Source: Pokkaliibacter plantistimulans (GTDB lineage: Bacteria > Pseudomonadota > Gammaproteobacteria > Pseudomonadales > Balneatricaceae). Taken from it: DNA of 35,380 nt. Of the stretch, positions 10,131 through 19,034 are shown one piece after another. How positions within the stretch are numbered: the stretch's first letter is position 1; every line of letters starts with the position of its first letter. The stretch covers positions 1 through 35,380 of the forward strand of contig NZ_LAPT01000120.1 in NCBI RefSeq assembly GCF_003194385.1, written 5' to 3'. The translations under genes were made by a program, and so were the position numbers. The notes beneath the pieces are model-generated. The model saw only the letters and a list, made by a program, of their open reading frames with translations, was not told the origin of the DNA and ran no database searches.

Positions 10131-10163
10131 AAAAAGCGCAACCCGGCATAGCCAGATTGCGCT
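10131..10163 (-). terminator. Terminator of putA
   Basis: Read on the minus strand, AGCGCAA (10157-10163) pairs with TTGCGCT (10135-10141), and the stem is followed by a run of six Ts. It lies about 75 bases after the putA stop codon. A second GC-rich dyad without T-run (GGCCACCC at 10186-10193 and GGGTGGCC at 10201-10208) lies between it and the gene. Confidence 0.8.
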
Positions 10164-10238
10164 CAAAGCGAGTACTACCGTTGCAGGCCACCCGAGGGCT
10201 GGGTGGCCGGAACAGGTTGAGACTCGTACCGGTTTACC

Positions 10239-13200
10239 TCAGCCGATGGTCATCAGGCTGGCGTTACCACCCGCAGCGGCCGTGTTCACACTCAGGGCAC
10301 GCTCGATATACAGGCGCTCCAGACTGAGGGAGGTTTCACCGCGGGCCAGACCATGGACACCGACGATGGGTCCGCTGCGCTTGGCAACCTGCTGGCAGAC
10401 AGCACGCAGCTGGTCGGCATCACCGTGATGCAACACCGCATCAAACACCACGTCGTCTTTCTTCCAGTCAGCCACCAGGCTGATACGCGCCTGCACAGCG
10501 GCAGGCAGACGATCACGCAGACGCAGGGTCAGCTCAGACTGCGTCCACACTGCGCTGCTACCCACGGCCAGCACCGCCGCCAGCTGAGTCAGCAGATCAC
10601 GCTCGTCCTCCGCCAGACACAGCACATGGTCACGCGGCAGGATCACATAGCTGTTACGCTCACCGGTCGGGCCGTCGAGCAGACGACTGATACCGGTCTG
10701 CGCTTCGGCAGCAAAGCCTTCACAGACGCTGACCAGCTCGGCAAAGTCCTTGCCCAGCCAGCTTTGCAGCGCCACCAGCGGATTGCCCTGCTTGTCCAGC
10801 ATGGCTTTACGCAGACGGCTGTCGGCTTCAATGCGGGCATCGGCCGCCTTGAAGGTGGCACTGACTGCACCCGCAGGACGGGTCGCCAGCAGGCGATACA
10901 GATACAGCGGGCCACCGGCTTTCGGACCTGTACCTGACAGGCCTTCACCGCCGAAGGGCTGTACTCCCACCACGGCACCCACCATGTTGCGGTTGACGTA
11001 GAGGTTACCGGCCTGTGCGCGCTCAGTGACATGGGCAATGGTTTCATCAATACGGGTATGCACACCCAGGGTCAGACCATAGCCAGTGCCATTGATCTGA
11101 TCCATCAGCTTGTCCAGATCCTTGCGCTTGTAACGCAGGACGTGCAGTACCGGGCCGAAGATTTCACGTTTCAGATCGCTCAGGTTGTCCAGTTCGATCA
11201 GTGTCGGCATCACGTAGGTGCCGTTCTTCAGCTCGTCAGTGTTGCTGATGGCAACCTGATAGACGCTGCGGCCCTTGTCACCCATCGCCTTGATGTGTGC
11301 TTCGATACCGGTTTTGGCTTCGCTGTCGATCACCGGACCGATATCCACATTCAGACGCTCGGGGTTACCCAGACGGCATTGCGCCATGGCCCCTTTAAGC
11401 ATTTCGATCACACGATCTGCCACATCTTCCTGCACGCACAGGACACGCAGTGCCGAGCAGCGCTGACCGGCGCTGTCGAAGGCAGAAGCCACGACATCCG
11501 CAACCACCTGCTCTGCCAGAGCAGAAGAATCCACGATCATGGCATTCTGACCACCGGTTTCGGCGATCAGCGGCACCGGGCGGCCCTGGCTGTCGAGACG
11601 ACCGGCCACGGAGCGCGACAGGATACCCGCCACTTCGGTAGAACCGGTGAACATCACGCCCTTGACGCGCTCATCACCGACCAGACGGGCACCCACGGTT
11701 TCACCGCGACCTGGCAGCAACTGCACAGCACCTTCAGGGATACCGGCTTCCAGCAGGATACGTACCGCCTGCGCCGCCACCAGCGGGGTCTGCTCAGCAG
11801 GCTTGGCCAGCACGGTATTACCCGCAGCCAGTGCCGCTGCTACCTGACCGGTGAAGATCGCCAGCGGGAAGTTCCAGGGGCTGATACATACCACCGGACC
11901 CAGCGGACGGTGAGTACCGTTATCAAAATGATCACGCGCCTGAGCCGCGTAATAGCGCAGGAAGTCCACTGCTTCACGCACTTCGGCAATGGCGTTCAGG
12001 TAAGTCTTACCGGCTTCACGCACCAGCAGACCCATCAGCTGCTGAATCTGGTTTTCCATCAGTTCAGCGGCGCGCTCCAGCAGGGCTGCACGTTCGGCGG
12101 GCTGAGTGGCCTGCCAGATCGGGCCGGCACTGATAGCGCAGTTCAGGGCGTTGTCCACATCTTCAATGGAGGCTTCCTGCACCTGACCAACCACGTCGCG
12201 ACGATCAGAAGGATTCAGTACATTTTCACGAGCACCTTCGCTTGCCGTACAGCCCAGAATCGGGCCTGCCTGCCAGGCTTCGTTGGCACTGCTCAGCAGG
12301 GCGCTGGACAGCGAGGCCAGACGATGTTCGTTGGACATATCAATGCCGCTGGAGTTGGTGCGGGCAGCACCGTACAGCTCAACCGGGCTGGGAATACGTG
12401 GATGAGGCATACCTACGCCGCCTTCACGGGCAGCCATGGCGTCAACCGAGGTGACCGGATCGGCCACCAGATCATCAATAGAGACCGACTGATCGGCGAT
12501 GCGGTTAACGAAGGAGGTATTGGCACCGTTTTCCAGCAGACGACGCACCAGATAGGCCAGCAGTGTTTCATGGGTACCGACAGGGGCGTAGATACGGCAT
12601 GGACGGTTCAGCTTGCCATCCGATACCTTGCCGACCACCTGCTCGTACAGCGGCTCGCCCATGCCATGCAGACACTGGAACTCGTACTGACCGGGGTAGT
12701 AGTTCTGACCGGCGATCTGATAGATGGTCGCCAGAGAATGAGCGTTGTGGGTCGCGAACTGCGGGTAGATCGCCTCGGGCACGGCCAGCAGCTTGCGCGC
12801 GCAGGCGATATAGGACACGTCGGTGTAGACCTTGCGGGTATAGACCGGGAAGCCTTCCAGACCGTCGATCTGAGCACGCTTGATCTCGCTGTCCCAGTAG
12901 GCGCCTTTGACCAGACGGATCATCAGACGATGACGGCTGCGACGAGCCAGATCGATAACGTAGTCGATCACGAAGGGGCAACGCTTCTGGTAAGCCTGAA
13001 TAACGAAACCGATACCGTTCCAGCCTGCCAGCTGTGGCTCGAAGCACAGACGCTCCAGCAGATCGAGGGAGATTTCCAGACGATCAGCCTCTTCGGCGTC
13101 AATGTTGATGCCGATGTCATACTGCTTGGCCAGCAGGGTCAGCGACAGCAGACGGGGGTACAGCTCGTCCATCACGCGGTCATACTGCGCACGGCTATAC

Positions 13201-14201
13201 CGCGGGTGCAGTGCCGACAGCTTGATGGAGATACCGGGGCCTTCATAGATACCGCGGCCGTGAGAGGCCTTGCCGATGGAGTGAATGGCCTGCTCGTAGG
13301 ACGCCAGATACTTCTGCGCATCGGCTTCGGTCAGTGCCGCTTCACCCAGCATGTCATAGGAGTAGCGGAAGCCGCGGGACTCCAGACGGCTGGCGTTGGC
13401 CAGTGCTTCACCGATGGTTTCACCGGTCACGAACTGCTCGCCCATCAGGCGCATGGCCATGTCCACACCTTTGCGGATCAGTGGCTCACCACTGCGGCCG
13501 ATGATGCGGTTCAGTGAGGATGACAGACCGGACTCGTTGTGAGTCGATACCAGCTTGCCGGTGATCAGCAGACCCCAGGAGGCGGCGTTGACGAACATGG
13601 ATGAGCTCTGGCCCAGATGCTGGCTCCAGTTGCCATTGCTGATCTTGTCACGGATCAGGGCATCACGGGTGGGCTTGTCGGGGATACGCAGCAGGGCTTC
13701 GGCCAGACACATCAGTGCCACGCCTTCCTGCGATGACAGGGAGAACTCCTGCAGCAGGCCCTGCACAATACCGGAGCGGCCACCCACATTTTTCTGATTG
13801 CGCAGCTTTTCTGCTACGTCATAAGCCAGCTTGTAGGCTGCTTTGGCCGTCGGCTCAGGCAGACGCGCCTGTTCCAGCAGCATGGCCACCATTTCATTTT
13901 CCGGACGACGGTAGGCCGCAGTGATGGCGGCGCGCAGCACGGACTGGGGCAGGATGCTTTCGGCAAAATCCAGGAACGGCTGACGACTGGTTTCCACCAC
14001 GCCTTCCAGCACTTCCGCGCTATCGCTGCGCTCGGCAGCACTCAGCTCAGGCAGGGCTGCGCCGTTCTCCAGCTTCTCCAGATAACTGAAGATTGCCTGC
14101 TTGATCACCCAGTGTGGTGTACGGTCAATGGAACGCGCCGCTTCTTTGAGACGTTCGCGCGTGGCATCGTCAAGTTTAACCCCGAGGGTTGTGGTGGCCA
14201 T
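10239..14201 (-). CDS. putA: Trifunctional PutA: proline utilisation repressor, proline dehydrogenase and P5C dehydrogenase
   Basis: A 1320-residue protein, the same size as E. coli PutA. It oxidises proline to pyrroline-5-carboxylate with FAD, then to glutamate with NAD. The N-terminal 47 residues form a ribbon-helix-helix DNA-binding domain (TTLGVKLDDATRERLKEAA, then HWVIKQAIFSYLEKLE). The proline dehydrogenase barrel covers about 190-570, with FVIDYVIDLARRSRHRLMIRLVKGAYWDSE and FATHNAHSLATI. The aldehyde dehydrogenase domain covers about 640-1120, with the general base Glu881 in AETGGQN and the nucleophile Cys915 in SAGQRCSALR. A C-terminal region to 1320 follows. GAGGAA precedes the ATG. 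The gene is divergent from putP, the layout in which PutA represses both genes without proline and moves to the membrane when reduced. Confidence 0.97.
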   Translation of the reverse strand: MATTTLGVKLDDATRERLKEAARSIDRTPHWVIKQAIFSYLEKLENGAALPELSAAERSDSAEVLEGVVETSRQPFLDFAESILPQSVLRAAITAAYRRPENEMVAMLLEQARLPEPTAKAAYKLAYDVAEKLRNQKNVGGRSGIVQGLLQEFSLSSQEGVALMCLAEALLRIPDKPTRDALIRDKISNGNWSQHLGQSSSMFVNAASWGLLITGKLVSTHNESGLSSSLNRIIGRSGEPLIRKGVDMAMRLMGEQFVTGETIGEALANASRLESRGFRYSYDMLGEAALTEADAQKYLASYEQAIHSIGKASHGRGIYEGPGISIKLSALHPRYSRAQYDRVMDELYPRLLSLTLLAKQYDIGINIDAEEADRLEISLDLLERLCFEPQLAGWNGIGFVIQAYQKRCPFVIDYVIDLARRSRHRLMIRLVKGAYWDSEIKRAQIDGLEGFPVYTRKVYTDVSYIACARKLLAVPEAIYPQFATHNAHSLATIYQIAGQNYYPGQYEFQCLHGMGEPLYEQVVGKVSDGKLNRPCRIYAPVGTHETLLAYLVRRLLENGANTSFVNRIADQSVSIDDLVADPVTSVDAMAAREGGVGMPHPRIPSPVELYGAARTNSSGIDMSNEHRLASLSSALLSSANEAWQAGPILGCTASEGARENVLNPSDRRDVVGQVQEASIEDVDNALNCAISAGPIWQATQPAERAALLERAAELMENQIQQLMGLLVREAGKTYLNAIAEVREAVDFLRYYAAQARDHFDNGTHRPLGPVVCISPWNFPLAIFTGQVAAALAAGNTVLAKPAEQTPLVAAQAVRILLEAGIPEGAVQLLPGRGETVGARLVGDERVKGVMFTGSTEVAGILSRSVAGRLDSQGRPVPLIAETGGQNAMIVDSSALAEQVVADVVASAFDSAGQRCSALRVLCVQEDVADRVIEMLKGAMAQCRLGNPERLNVDIGPVIDSEAKTGIEAHIKAMGDKGRSVYQVAISNTDELKNGTYVMPTLIELDNLSDLKREIFGPVLHVLRYKRKDLDKLMDQINGTGYGLTLGVHTRIDETIAHVTERAQAGNLYVNRNMVGAVVGVQPFGGEGLSGTGPKAGGPLYLYRLLATRPAGAVSATFKAADARIEADSRLRKAMLDKQGNPLVALQSWLGKDFAELVSVCEGFAAEAQTGISRLLDGPTGERNSYVILPRDHVLCLAEDERDLLTQLAAVLAVGSSAVWTQSELTLRLRDRLPAAVQARISLVADWKKDDVVFDAVLHHGDADQLRAVCQQVAKRSGPIVGVHGLARGETSLSLERLYIERALSVNTAAAGGNASLMTIG

Positions 14202-15003
14202 GTGTATTCCTCTCGCTCTCCGGGCACATCATCAGGCCCTGGCATCACAGGTATAGGTGGCAAAGAATAGCGTGCAATCCGGCAAAAGAGCAACCAGGTG
14301 CAACCTTATTTTTCATCCTCCAACCGGTCGTTTAATAAAACGGAAACAAATCATATTTATCAATAAGTTAAGGATAAGATACTGATCAATAAGCCATTTT
14401 CATTAGACTAAAGTCGCAACGAAAAGCGCGTTTTTCCCTTGTACCTGCGACAGAATCTTGTTTAGCATCCGTGCCCTACAAAAATAACAGGTTGCACTAA
14501 ATCCATCCGAGTGTTGCTACCAGCCCAAATCAGGTCAAACCCCTTACGTTCCGTATGGGCATACCCGCTGCGGCCTCATCGACACTCTTTGTATATAGCA
14601 CAGCCTGGCGAAACCAATGCCCTGCCATCCCTGATGACATCCCGCCATGCCGCCAGAGATCACCTTGCTACTGGCGATCTTCCGTCATGGACCGTCTTCT
14701 ACAGATTAAAGGGCACGACGCAGGACGCTGAAATACAGCCTTGCCGCCTCGCTCTGCGCCGCCATGCGTGCAGTGCAGAGCTGAAGTATCAGGGCAATAA
14801 CAAAGGCAGCCTTCCAACACCCCTTAACAGGGGGTGATTGCAACGAGTTGTCGCTGTCTGACAGCTGGTTGATGACCACTGGCCCACGCCAGTATCACCG
14901 GGTCAACCATCTGACGAGTCATCCCGCGGCTTGCGCGGCAGAGTGTGTGGTAGCACCTGAGCACCGTGGCAAGACCGTAATATCGCAACAGGGGAATTTG
15001 TGC
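14202..15003. promoter_or_regulatory. putA-putP control region with GTTGCA-type PutA sites
   Basis: About 800 gene-free bases. Three copies of GTTGCA, the core bound by the PutA ribbon-helix-helix domain in enterobacteria, are present: 14299-14304 (minus, within AGGTGCAACCT), 14491-14496 (plus) and 14839-14844 (minus). An AT-rich block at 14331-14410 probably holds promoters and contains ATCAATAAG twice (14359-14367 and 14385-14393, 26 bp apart). A short hairpin (CACCCC 14818-14823 and GGGGTG 14831-14836) lies nearer putP. An open frame at 14511-14837 crosses this region but has no protein-like features. Confidence 0.6.
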
Positions 15004-16497
15004 ATGACTGCCAATACACCAACCCTGATCACGTTCGTGGTCTACATTGCACTGATGATCTTTATTGGTCTGGCTGCATACCGCTCTACTAACAACCTTT
15101 CCGATTACATTCTGGGTGGCCGCAGTCTCGGCAGCTTCGTCACCGCACTGTCTGCCGGTGCCTCCGACATGAGTGGCTGGCTGCTGATGGGCCTGCCCGG
15201 CGCCATTTATCTGTCTGGCGTGTCTGAATCCTGGATTGCTATCGGCCTGATCGCCGGTGCCTGGCTGAACTGGCTGTTCGTCGCGGGCCGTCTGCGGGTG
15301 CATACCGAACACAATGGCAATGCCCTGACCCTGCCTGATTACTTCTCCAGCCGCTTTGAAGACAACAGCCGCGTGCTGCGTCTGCTGTCGGCCGTGATCA
15401 TTCTGGTGTTCTTCACCATCTACTGCGCCTCCGGCATCGTCGCCGGTGCCCGTCTGTTCGAGAGCACATTCGGTCTGTCTTATGAAACCGCTCTGTGGGC
15501 AGGCGCCGCGGCGACCATCGCCTATACCCTGATCGGCGGCTTCCTGGCGGTCAGCTGGACCGACACCGTACAGGCCAGCCTGATGATTTTTGCCCTGATC
15601 CTGACCCCGGTGCTGGTGCTGGTTTCTACCGGTGGTTTTGACCAGACCGTCGCCGTGATCGAAGCCCAGAACGTCGAATATCTGGACATGTTCAAGGGCG
15701 CTTCTTTTGTTGGCGTTATCTCGCTGATGGCGTGGGGCCTGGGCTACTTCGGCCAGCCTCATATTCTGGCGCGCTTTATGGCCATCGATTCGGTCAAGTC
15801 CATCCCTGCCGCCCGCCGTATCGGTATGGCATGGATGATCCTGTGTCTGGCAGGCGCGGTGGCTGTTGGTTTCTTCGGCATCGCCTACTTCCAGGCGCAC
15901 CCTGAGCAGGTTGGCCCGGTCAGCGAGAACCCCGAGCGTATCTTTATTGAACTGACCAAGTGGCTGTTCAACCCCTGGGTCACCGGCGTACTGCTGTCTG
16001 CCATTCTGGCCGCCGTCATGAGCACCCTGAGCTGTCAGCTGCTGGTATGTTCCAGCGCCCTGACCGAAGACTTCTACAAAGCCTTCCTGCGCCCCCATGC
16101 CGGTGAACGTGAGCTGGTGTGGTTTGGCCGCGTGATGGTGCTGGTCGTGGCGCTGGTCGCCATCCTCATGGCCACTAACCCCGACAACCGCGTACTGGGT
16201 CTGGTGTCTTACGCCTGGGCAGGTTTCGGTGCTGCCTTCGGCCCCGTGGTACTGATTTCCGTACTGTGGAAAGGCATGACCCGCAATGGCGCTCTGGCAG
16301 GCATGCTGGTCGGTGCGGTCACCGTCATCGTCTGGAAGCAGAACGGCTGGCTGGGGTTGTACGAGATCATCCCCGGCTTTATCTTCGCCAGCATTGCCAT
16401 TCTGCTCTTCAGCAAGCTGGGCAAAGCACCTTCCAGCACCATGCTGCAGCGCTTTGACGCCGCGGATAAGGAGTATCAGGCCGCTCATCGCCTGTAA
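15004..16497 (+). CDS. putP: Sodium/proline symporter PutP (SSS family)
   Basis: A 497-residue inner-membrane symporter with about 13 hydrophobic segments that imports proline with Na+. It follows E. coli PutP closely: DYILGGRSLGSFVTALSAG, then ASDMSGWLLMGLPGA with D55 and S57 (the Na+-linked residues), R40, GLGYFGQPHILARFM, and AAVMSTLSCQLLVCSSALTED in the middle helices. The ATG at 15004 is preceded by AGGGGA. The open frame reaches back to 14848, but those codons lack membrane character and lie in the control region. It is divergent from putA, and a strong terminator follows. Confidence 0.96.
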   Translation: MTANTPTLITFVVYIALMIFIGLAAYRSTNNLSDYILGGRSLGSFVTALSAGASDMSGWLLMGLPGAIYLSGVSESWIAIGLIAGAWLNWLFVAGRLRVHTEHNGNALTLPDYFSSRFEDNSRVLRLLSAVIILVFFTIYCASGIVAGARLFESTFGLSYETALWAGAAATIAYTLIGGFLAVSWTDTVQASLMIFALILTPVLVLVSTGGFDQTVAVIEAQNVEYLDMFKGASFVGVISLMAWGLGYFGQPHILARFMAIDSVKSIPAARRIGMAWMILCLAGAVAVGFFGIAYFQAHPEQVGPVSENPERIFIELTKWLFNPWVTGVLLSAILAAVMSTLSCQLLVCSSALTEDFYKAFLRPHAGERELVWFGRVMVLVVALVAILMATNPDNRVLGLVSYAWAGFGAAFGPVVLISVLWKGMTRNGALAGMLVGAVTVIVWKQNGWLGLYEIIPGFIFASIAILLFSKLGKAPSSTMLQRFDAADKEYQAAHRL

Positions 16498-16530
16498 GCC
16501 TGTTCACGGTTTAATAGCTTCAACGCAATA

Positions 16531-16566
16531 AAAAACGGGCCGCAGTCTGCACTGCGGCCCGTTTTT
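16531..16566 (+). terminator. Terminator of putP (probably bidirectional)
   Basis: The 12-bp perfect arms ACGGGCCGCAGT (16535-16546) and ACTGCGGCCCGT (16551-16562) have As before and Ts after, so the hairpin could stop transcripts from putP and from the convergent secreted-protein gene. Confidence 0.92.
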
Positions 16567-16633
16567 CGTTCTGCTCACCCCTGCTTATGGCCAGCGCTGG
16601 CTAAGCCACCAGGGCGATCCATTTCAGCCTTTC

Positions 16634-17392
16634 TTACTGACCACTTTGCAGCATCTTCTGCAAGGTTTCCGGGTCGACGTTTTCCATCATCTTCTGCAGG
16701 GTTTCACTGTCCATATTCTGCATCATGCTACCACCGCTCTGACCGCCTGAGCCGCCCAGCAGCCCTTGCAGGCCACCCAGCAACGACCCCATGTCCACTG
16801 TGCGATAGCCCACTGGCGGCATAAAGAGTTTGGCATCCTGCGGGCCACGGCTGATCTGTCTGACCAGATAGTTGTCACGCCTGGCATTCAGCTCCCGGGC
16901 AGACAGCACCACGCCATCCTGCGTAATACAGGCCACGCCCTGCTTGTTGGGCTGCTGAGGCGAGGCCAGTTGCCATTCATCGCAGCCTTCGCCTGCGACG
17001 GTGCGGTGACCGATCTTCTGCCCCTGCAGATGGCTGACGTCGAAGCTGGCACCACCGAGCATGGAGCTGACCCGCTGCATATCCAGCTTCATCACGATCT
17101 GCTCACCGGCAGCCACCCGCCCGGTGGGATAAACAAAGGCTTCGCCGGTGACCGGATCAAACACGGCGACAGCCGCATCACCCGGCATGTCCTGCATTTC
17201 CTGGGTTTTCTGCATGCGGATACGCATCTTGCTGGCATAGGCGTTGACCACTGCCGGATAGACCCGGTTATTGCGGGCATCCCAGATATCCACCTGCGCC
17301 TGATAGGCGGCTTTGGGCTGAGGCGGCTGCGCAGCCTGAGCGTTAATCGCCAGCAGACCGGCAAGCATCACTAATGTGGGCCTGAATCCCAT
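16634..17392 (-). CDS. Secreted protein of unknown function with C-terminal LQKM repeats
   Basis: A 252-residue exported protein that I do not recognise. The signal peptide MGFRPTLVMLAGLLAINAQA is predicted to be cut before AQPPQPKAAYQ. The mature part looks like an all-beta domain that reads out a bound or processed ligand (VDIWDARNNRVYPAVVNAYASKMRIRMQ, then AVAVFDPVTGEAFVYP), with two cysteines that could pair (GCDEWQ and GVACIT). The C-terminus has a Gly/Ser-rich linker (GGLQGLLGGSGGQSGGSMMQ), then two helical repeats, DSETLQKMMEN and DPETLQKMLQS. The ATG at 17392 follows GGAAGGAG by a good distance, and the frame upstream of it shows no leader character. It is divergent from the GntR gene. 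Confidence 0.65.
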   Translation of the reverse strand: MGFRPTLVMLAGLLAINAQAAQPPQPKAAYQAQVDIWDARNNRVYPAVVNAYASKMRIRMQKTQEMQDMPGDAAVAVFDPVTGEAFVYPTGRVAAGEQIVMKLDMQRVSSMLGGASFDVSHLQGQKIGHRTVAGEGCDEWQLASPQQPNKQGVACITQDGVVLSARELNARRDNYLVRQISRGPQDAKLFMPPVGYRTVDMGSLLGGLQGLLGGSGGQSGGSMMQNMDSETLQKMMENVDPETLQKMLQSGQ

Positions 17393-17572
17393 GGCATGAC
17401 TCCTTCCTGTACAGGCACTGTCGTTCGACTTTCTGGGCAACAAATTACGGCGGCACATCCTACCAGTCACAGCAGCGACTGGGCAGAGCCGTACTTCCGC
17501 CGATTATCCGCTGCCCCCCAGCATCTGCAAGGGCGCAGCGGTTTCCGATTGGAACAGTGGCGGTAACATCAC

Positions 17573-17592
17573 AAAAAAGTGATCTCATTTTT
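17573..17592. promoter_or_regulatory. Candidate GntR operator 1 (upstream of its own gene)
   Basis: AAAAAAGTGATC (17573-17584), then TCATTTTTT, forms a near-dyad. The 12-base left part is identical to the reverse complement of 27399-27410 in front of puuD. This suggests one regulator binds both sites. Confidence 0.5.
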
Positions 17593-17672
17593 TCACTACT
17601 CCCGTGCCGCCAGTGCAGAAAAATGCAGGAATTACCGGACAATCAGAAGCGAATAGGAGTCACCATCGCAAA

Positions 17673-17690
17673 AAAATGTGCTCACATTTT
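17673..17690. promoter_or_regulatory. Candidate GntR operator 2 (upstream of its own gene)
   Basis: The perfect 8-bp arms AAAATGTG and CACATTTT are separated by CT. The core TGTG-CT-CACA resembles the TGTGATCACA sites at 27541 and 27568. The site lies about 75-90 bases before the likely start of the GntR gene and fits autoregulation. Confidence 0.55.
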
Positions 17691-17763
17691 GGATTTTGCT
17701 ACACTTCCCTGCACGACCGCAGCGCGTCACCCTGTTCAGCCTGCCTGCGGTGTGATGGCAGCC

Positions 17764-18492
17764 ATGTCTGGCAATCTGGAATGTGGAGCGAAAATATTGG
17801 CCAAAGCCCCCATTGTTATCCAACCGCCCCAGCGGGATGACAACGAAACCCTGCAGGAATGGGTCTATCGCGCCCTGCGGCAGGCAATCATGACCGGCCA
17901 CTTTGTCCCCGGTCACAGTGTCACCATTCGTGGTGTCGCAGAAATGCTCAATGTCAGCCTGATGCCAGTGCGTGAAGCCCTGCGTCGGCTGGTGGCGGAG
18001 CGGGCACTGGAACTGCTCAGCAACCGCCGGGTGACAGTACCCAAGATGACCCCTTCCAAGCTGGAAGAGCTGGCCTCTGCCCGTATTGCACTGGAAAGTC
18101 TGGCCGCCGTGCGTGCCCTGCCTGCCATCAATGATGAGCTGCTGCAAACCCTGCGGGCGCTGGATGAGGAAGTGGATCATGCTCTGCATGACGGTGATGT
18201 CACTACTTATCTGCAGAAAAATCAGGCCTTCCATCTGACGCTGTACCGCGCCGGAGATTCTCAGGTACTGATTCCGCTGATTGAAAGCCTGTGGCTGCAG
18301 TTCGGCCCGTTTATGCGCATGGTACTGGGCCGCATCGGCGTGTCCTATGTACTTGACCGCCATGCCGAAGCCCTCAAGGCCATTGAACGCAAGGACCCAC
18401 TGGCGCTGCGTCTGGCTATCGAAGGGGATATCCGCGATGGTATGGGCTCACTGAGCCAGGAAGAATTGCTGGCGAACGCCCGCGATAACTGA
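17764..18492 (+). CDS. GntR-family regulator, FCD (FadR C-terminal-like) subfamily
   Basis: About 242 residues. The winged helix-turn-helix (about 30-93) reads ETLQEWVYRALRQAI, then VTIRGVAEMLNVSLMPVREALRRL and a wing ending NRRVTVPKM. The all-helical FCD domain (about 100-225) has candidate metal/ligand histidines in NQAFHLTLY and DRHAEALKAI. Start choice is uncertain: ATG 17764 and 17755 have weak ribosome-binding sites, while a TTG at 17797 (giving MAKAPIVIQPPQ) has GTGGAG eight bases before it. The effector is unknown. The matching palindromes in front of this gene, puuD and the aldehyde dehydrogenase point to polyamine catabolism, by inference. A terminator follows. Confidence 0.85.
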   Translation: MSGNLECGAKILAKAPIVIQPPQRDDNETLQEWVYRALRQAIMTGHFVPGHSVTIRGVAEMLNVSLMPVREALRRLVAERALELLSNRRVTVPKMTPSKLEELASARIALESLAAVRALPAINDELLQTLRALDEEVDHALHDGDVTTYLQKNQAFHLTLYRAGDSQVLIPLIESLWLQFGPFMRMVLGRIGVSYVLDRHAEALKAIERKDPLALRLAIEGDIRDGMGSLSQEELLANARDN

Positions 18493-18515
18493 TACCTCAC
18501 TGCCTGTCAAACAGT

Positions 18516-18546
18516 CAGGGCGCCACGCGGCGCCCTGTTGTTTTCT
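18516..18546 (+). terminator. Terminator of the GntR gene
   Basis: A 9-bp stem, CAGGGCGCC (18516-18524) with GGCGCCCTG (18529-18537), loop ACGC, is followed by TTGTTTTCT. It lies 23 bases after the stop codon and before the convergent VOC gene. Confidence 0.85.
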
Positions 18547-18584
18547 ACCCTTCAGACACGCCCTGCCGGACACCTGACTCCGGG

Positions 18585-18980
18585 TTACACCGGGCTATGA
18601 CATACGGCTTCGACGTTATTGCCGTCCGGGTCGAGCAAGAAAGCACCGTAGTAATCCGCATGATAGTGCGGGCGCAGCCCTGGCTTGCCGTTATCCTCGC
18701 CACCGGCCGCCAGCCCCGCAGCATGGAACGCCTCTACCTGCGCGCGACTACCGGCACTGAAGGCCACATGCCGCGGCGTGCTCGGCTCACGACTCTCAAT
18801 CACCCAGAACACCGGCTTGCCGGTCGGGCCATAGGCGCACATGCGCCGGGTGGGAAACGCCGCATCCCACTCTGTGACCAGCTCCATCTGTACTGACAGC
18901 CCGAGTGCCGCAAAGGCTGCATCATAAAAGGCCTTGGTCAGGGGATAATTACTGGCGTAAGTACTGAGGTGATCAATCAT
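18585..18980 (-). CDS. VOC-superfamily (glyoxalase/bleomycin-resistance-like) protein
   Basis: A 131-residue single-domain protein with the two beta-alpha-beta-beta-beta units of the vicinal oxygen chelate fold. Candidate metal ligands are the histidine in MIDHLSTYASN, the histidine in RHVAFSAGSRAQV, and the glutamate in the terminal motif FLLDPDGNNVEAVCH. The substrate cannot be predicted. It is the last of three small minus-strand genes (STAS, DinB, VOC) and starts 54 bases after the DinB stop codon, so co-transcription is possible. Confidence 0.82.
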   Translation of the reverse strand: MIDHLSTYASNYPLTKAFYDAAFAALGLSVQMELVTEWDAAFPTRRMCAYGPTGKPVFWVIESREPSTPRHVAFSAGSRAQVEAFHAAGLAAGGEDNGKPGLRPHYHADYYGAFLLDPDGNNVEAVCHSPV

Positions 18981-19034
18981 CGTTGTCTTCCTTTACAGAG
19001 CAATGGATGAAATAGGGAACGTCTGAAGTACAGG

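Larger units (their letters stand above)
17393..17763. promoter_or_regulatory. Divergent promoter region of the GntR gene and the secreted-protein gene
   Basis: About 370 bases without a gene. It holds two candidate GntR operators (separate entries at 17573-17592 and 17673-17690). Otherwise only A-rich and T-rich tracts around 17573-17600 and 17665-17695 stand out. Confidence 0.5.

Noticed and set aside
11031-13517. 828-codon open frame on the plus strand opposite putA
   Set aside because: Shadow of the biased codon use of putA. The sense strand is an intact PutA with all catalytic residues, and the antisense frame is His/Gln-rich with no domain pattern or ribosome-binding site.
14511-14837. 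Small plus-strand gene before putP
   Set aside because: No ribosome-binding site, no protein-like pattern, and it covers likely PutA operator sites.
14824-16488. 554-codon minus-strand frame opposite putP
   Set aside because: Exact antisense of a well-conserved sodium/proline symporter; its composition (Gln, His, Gly, Asp) is typical of such shadows.
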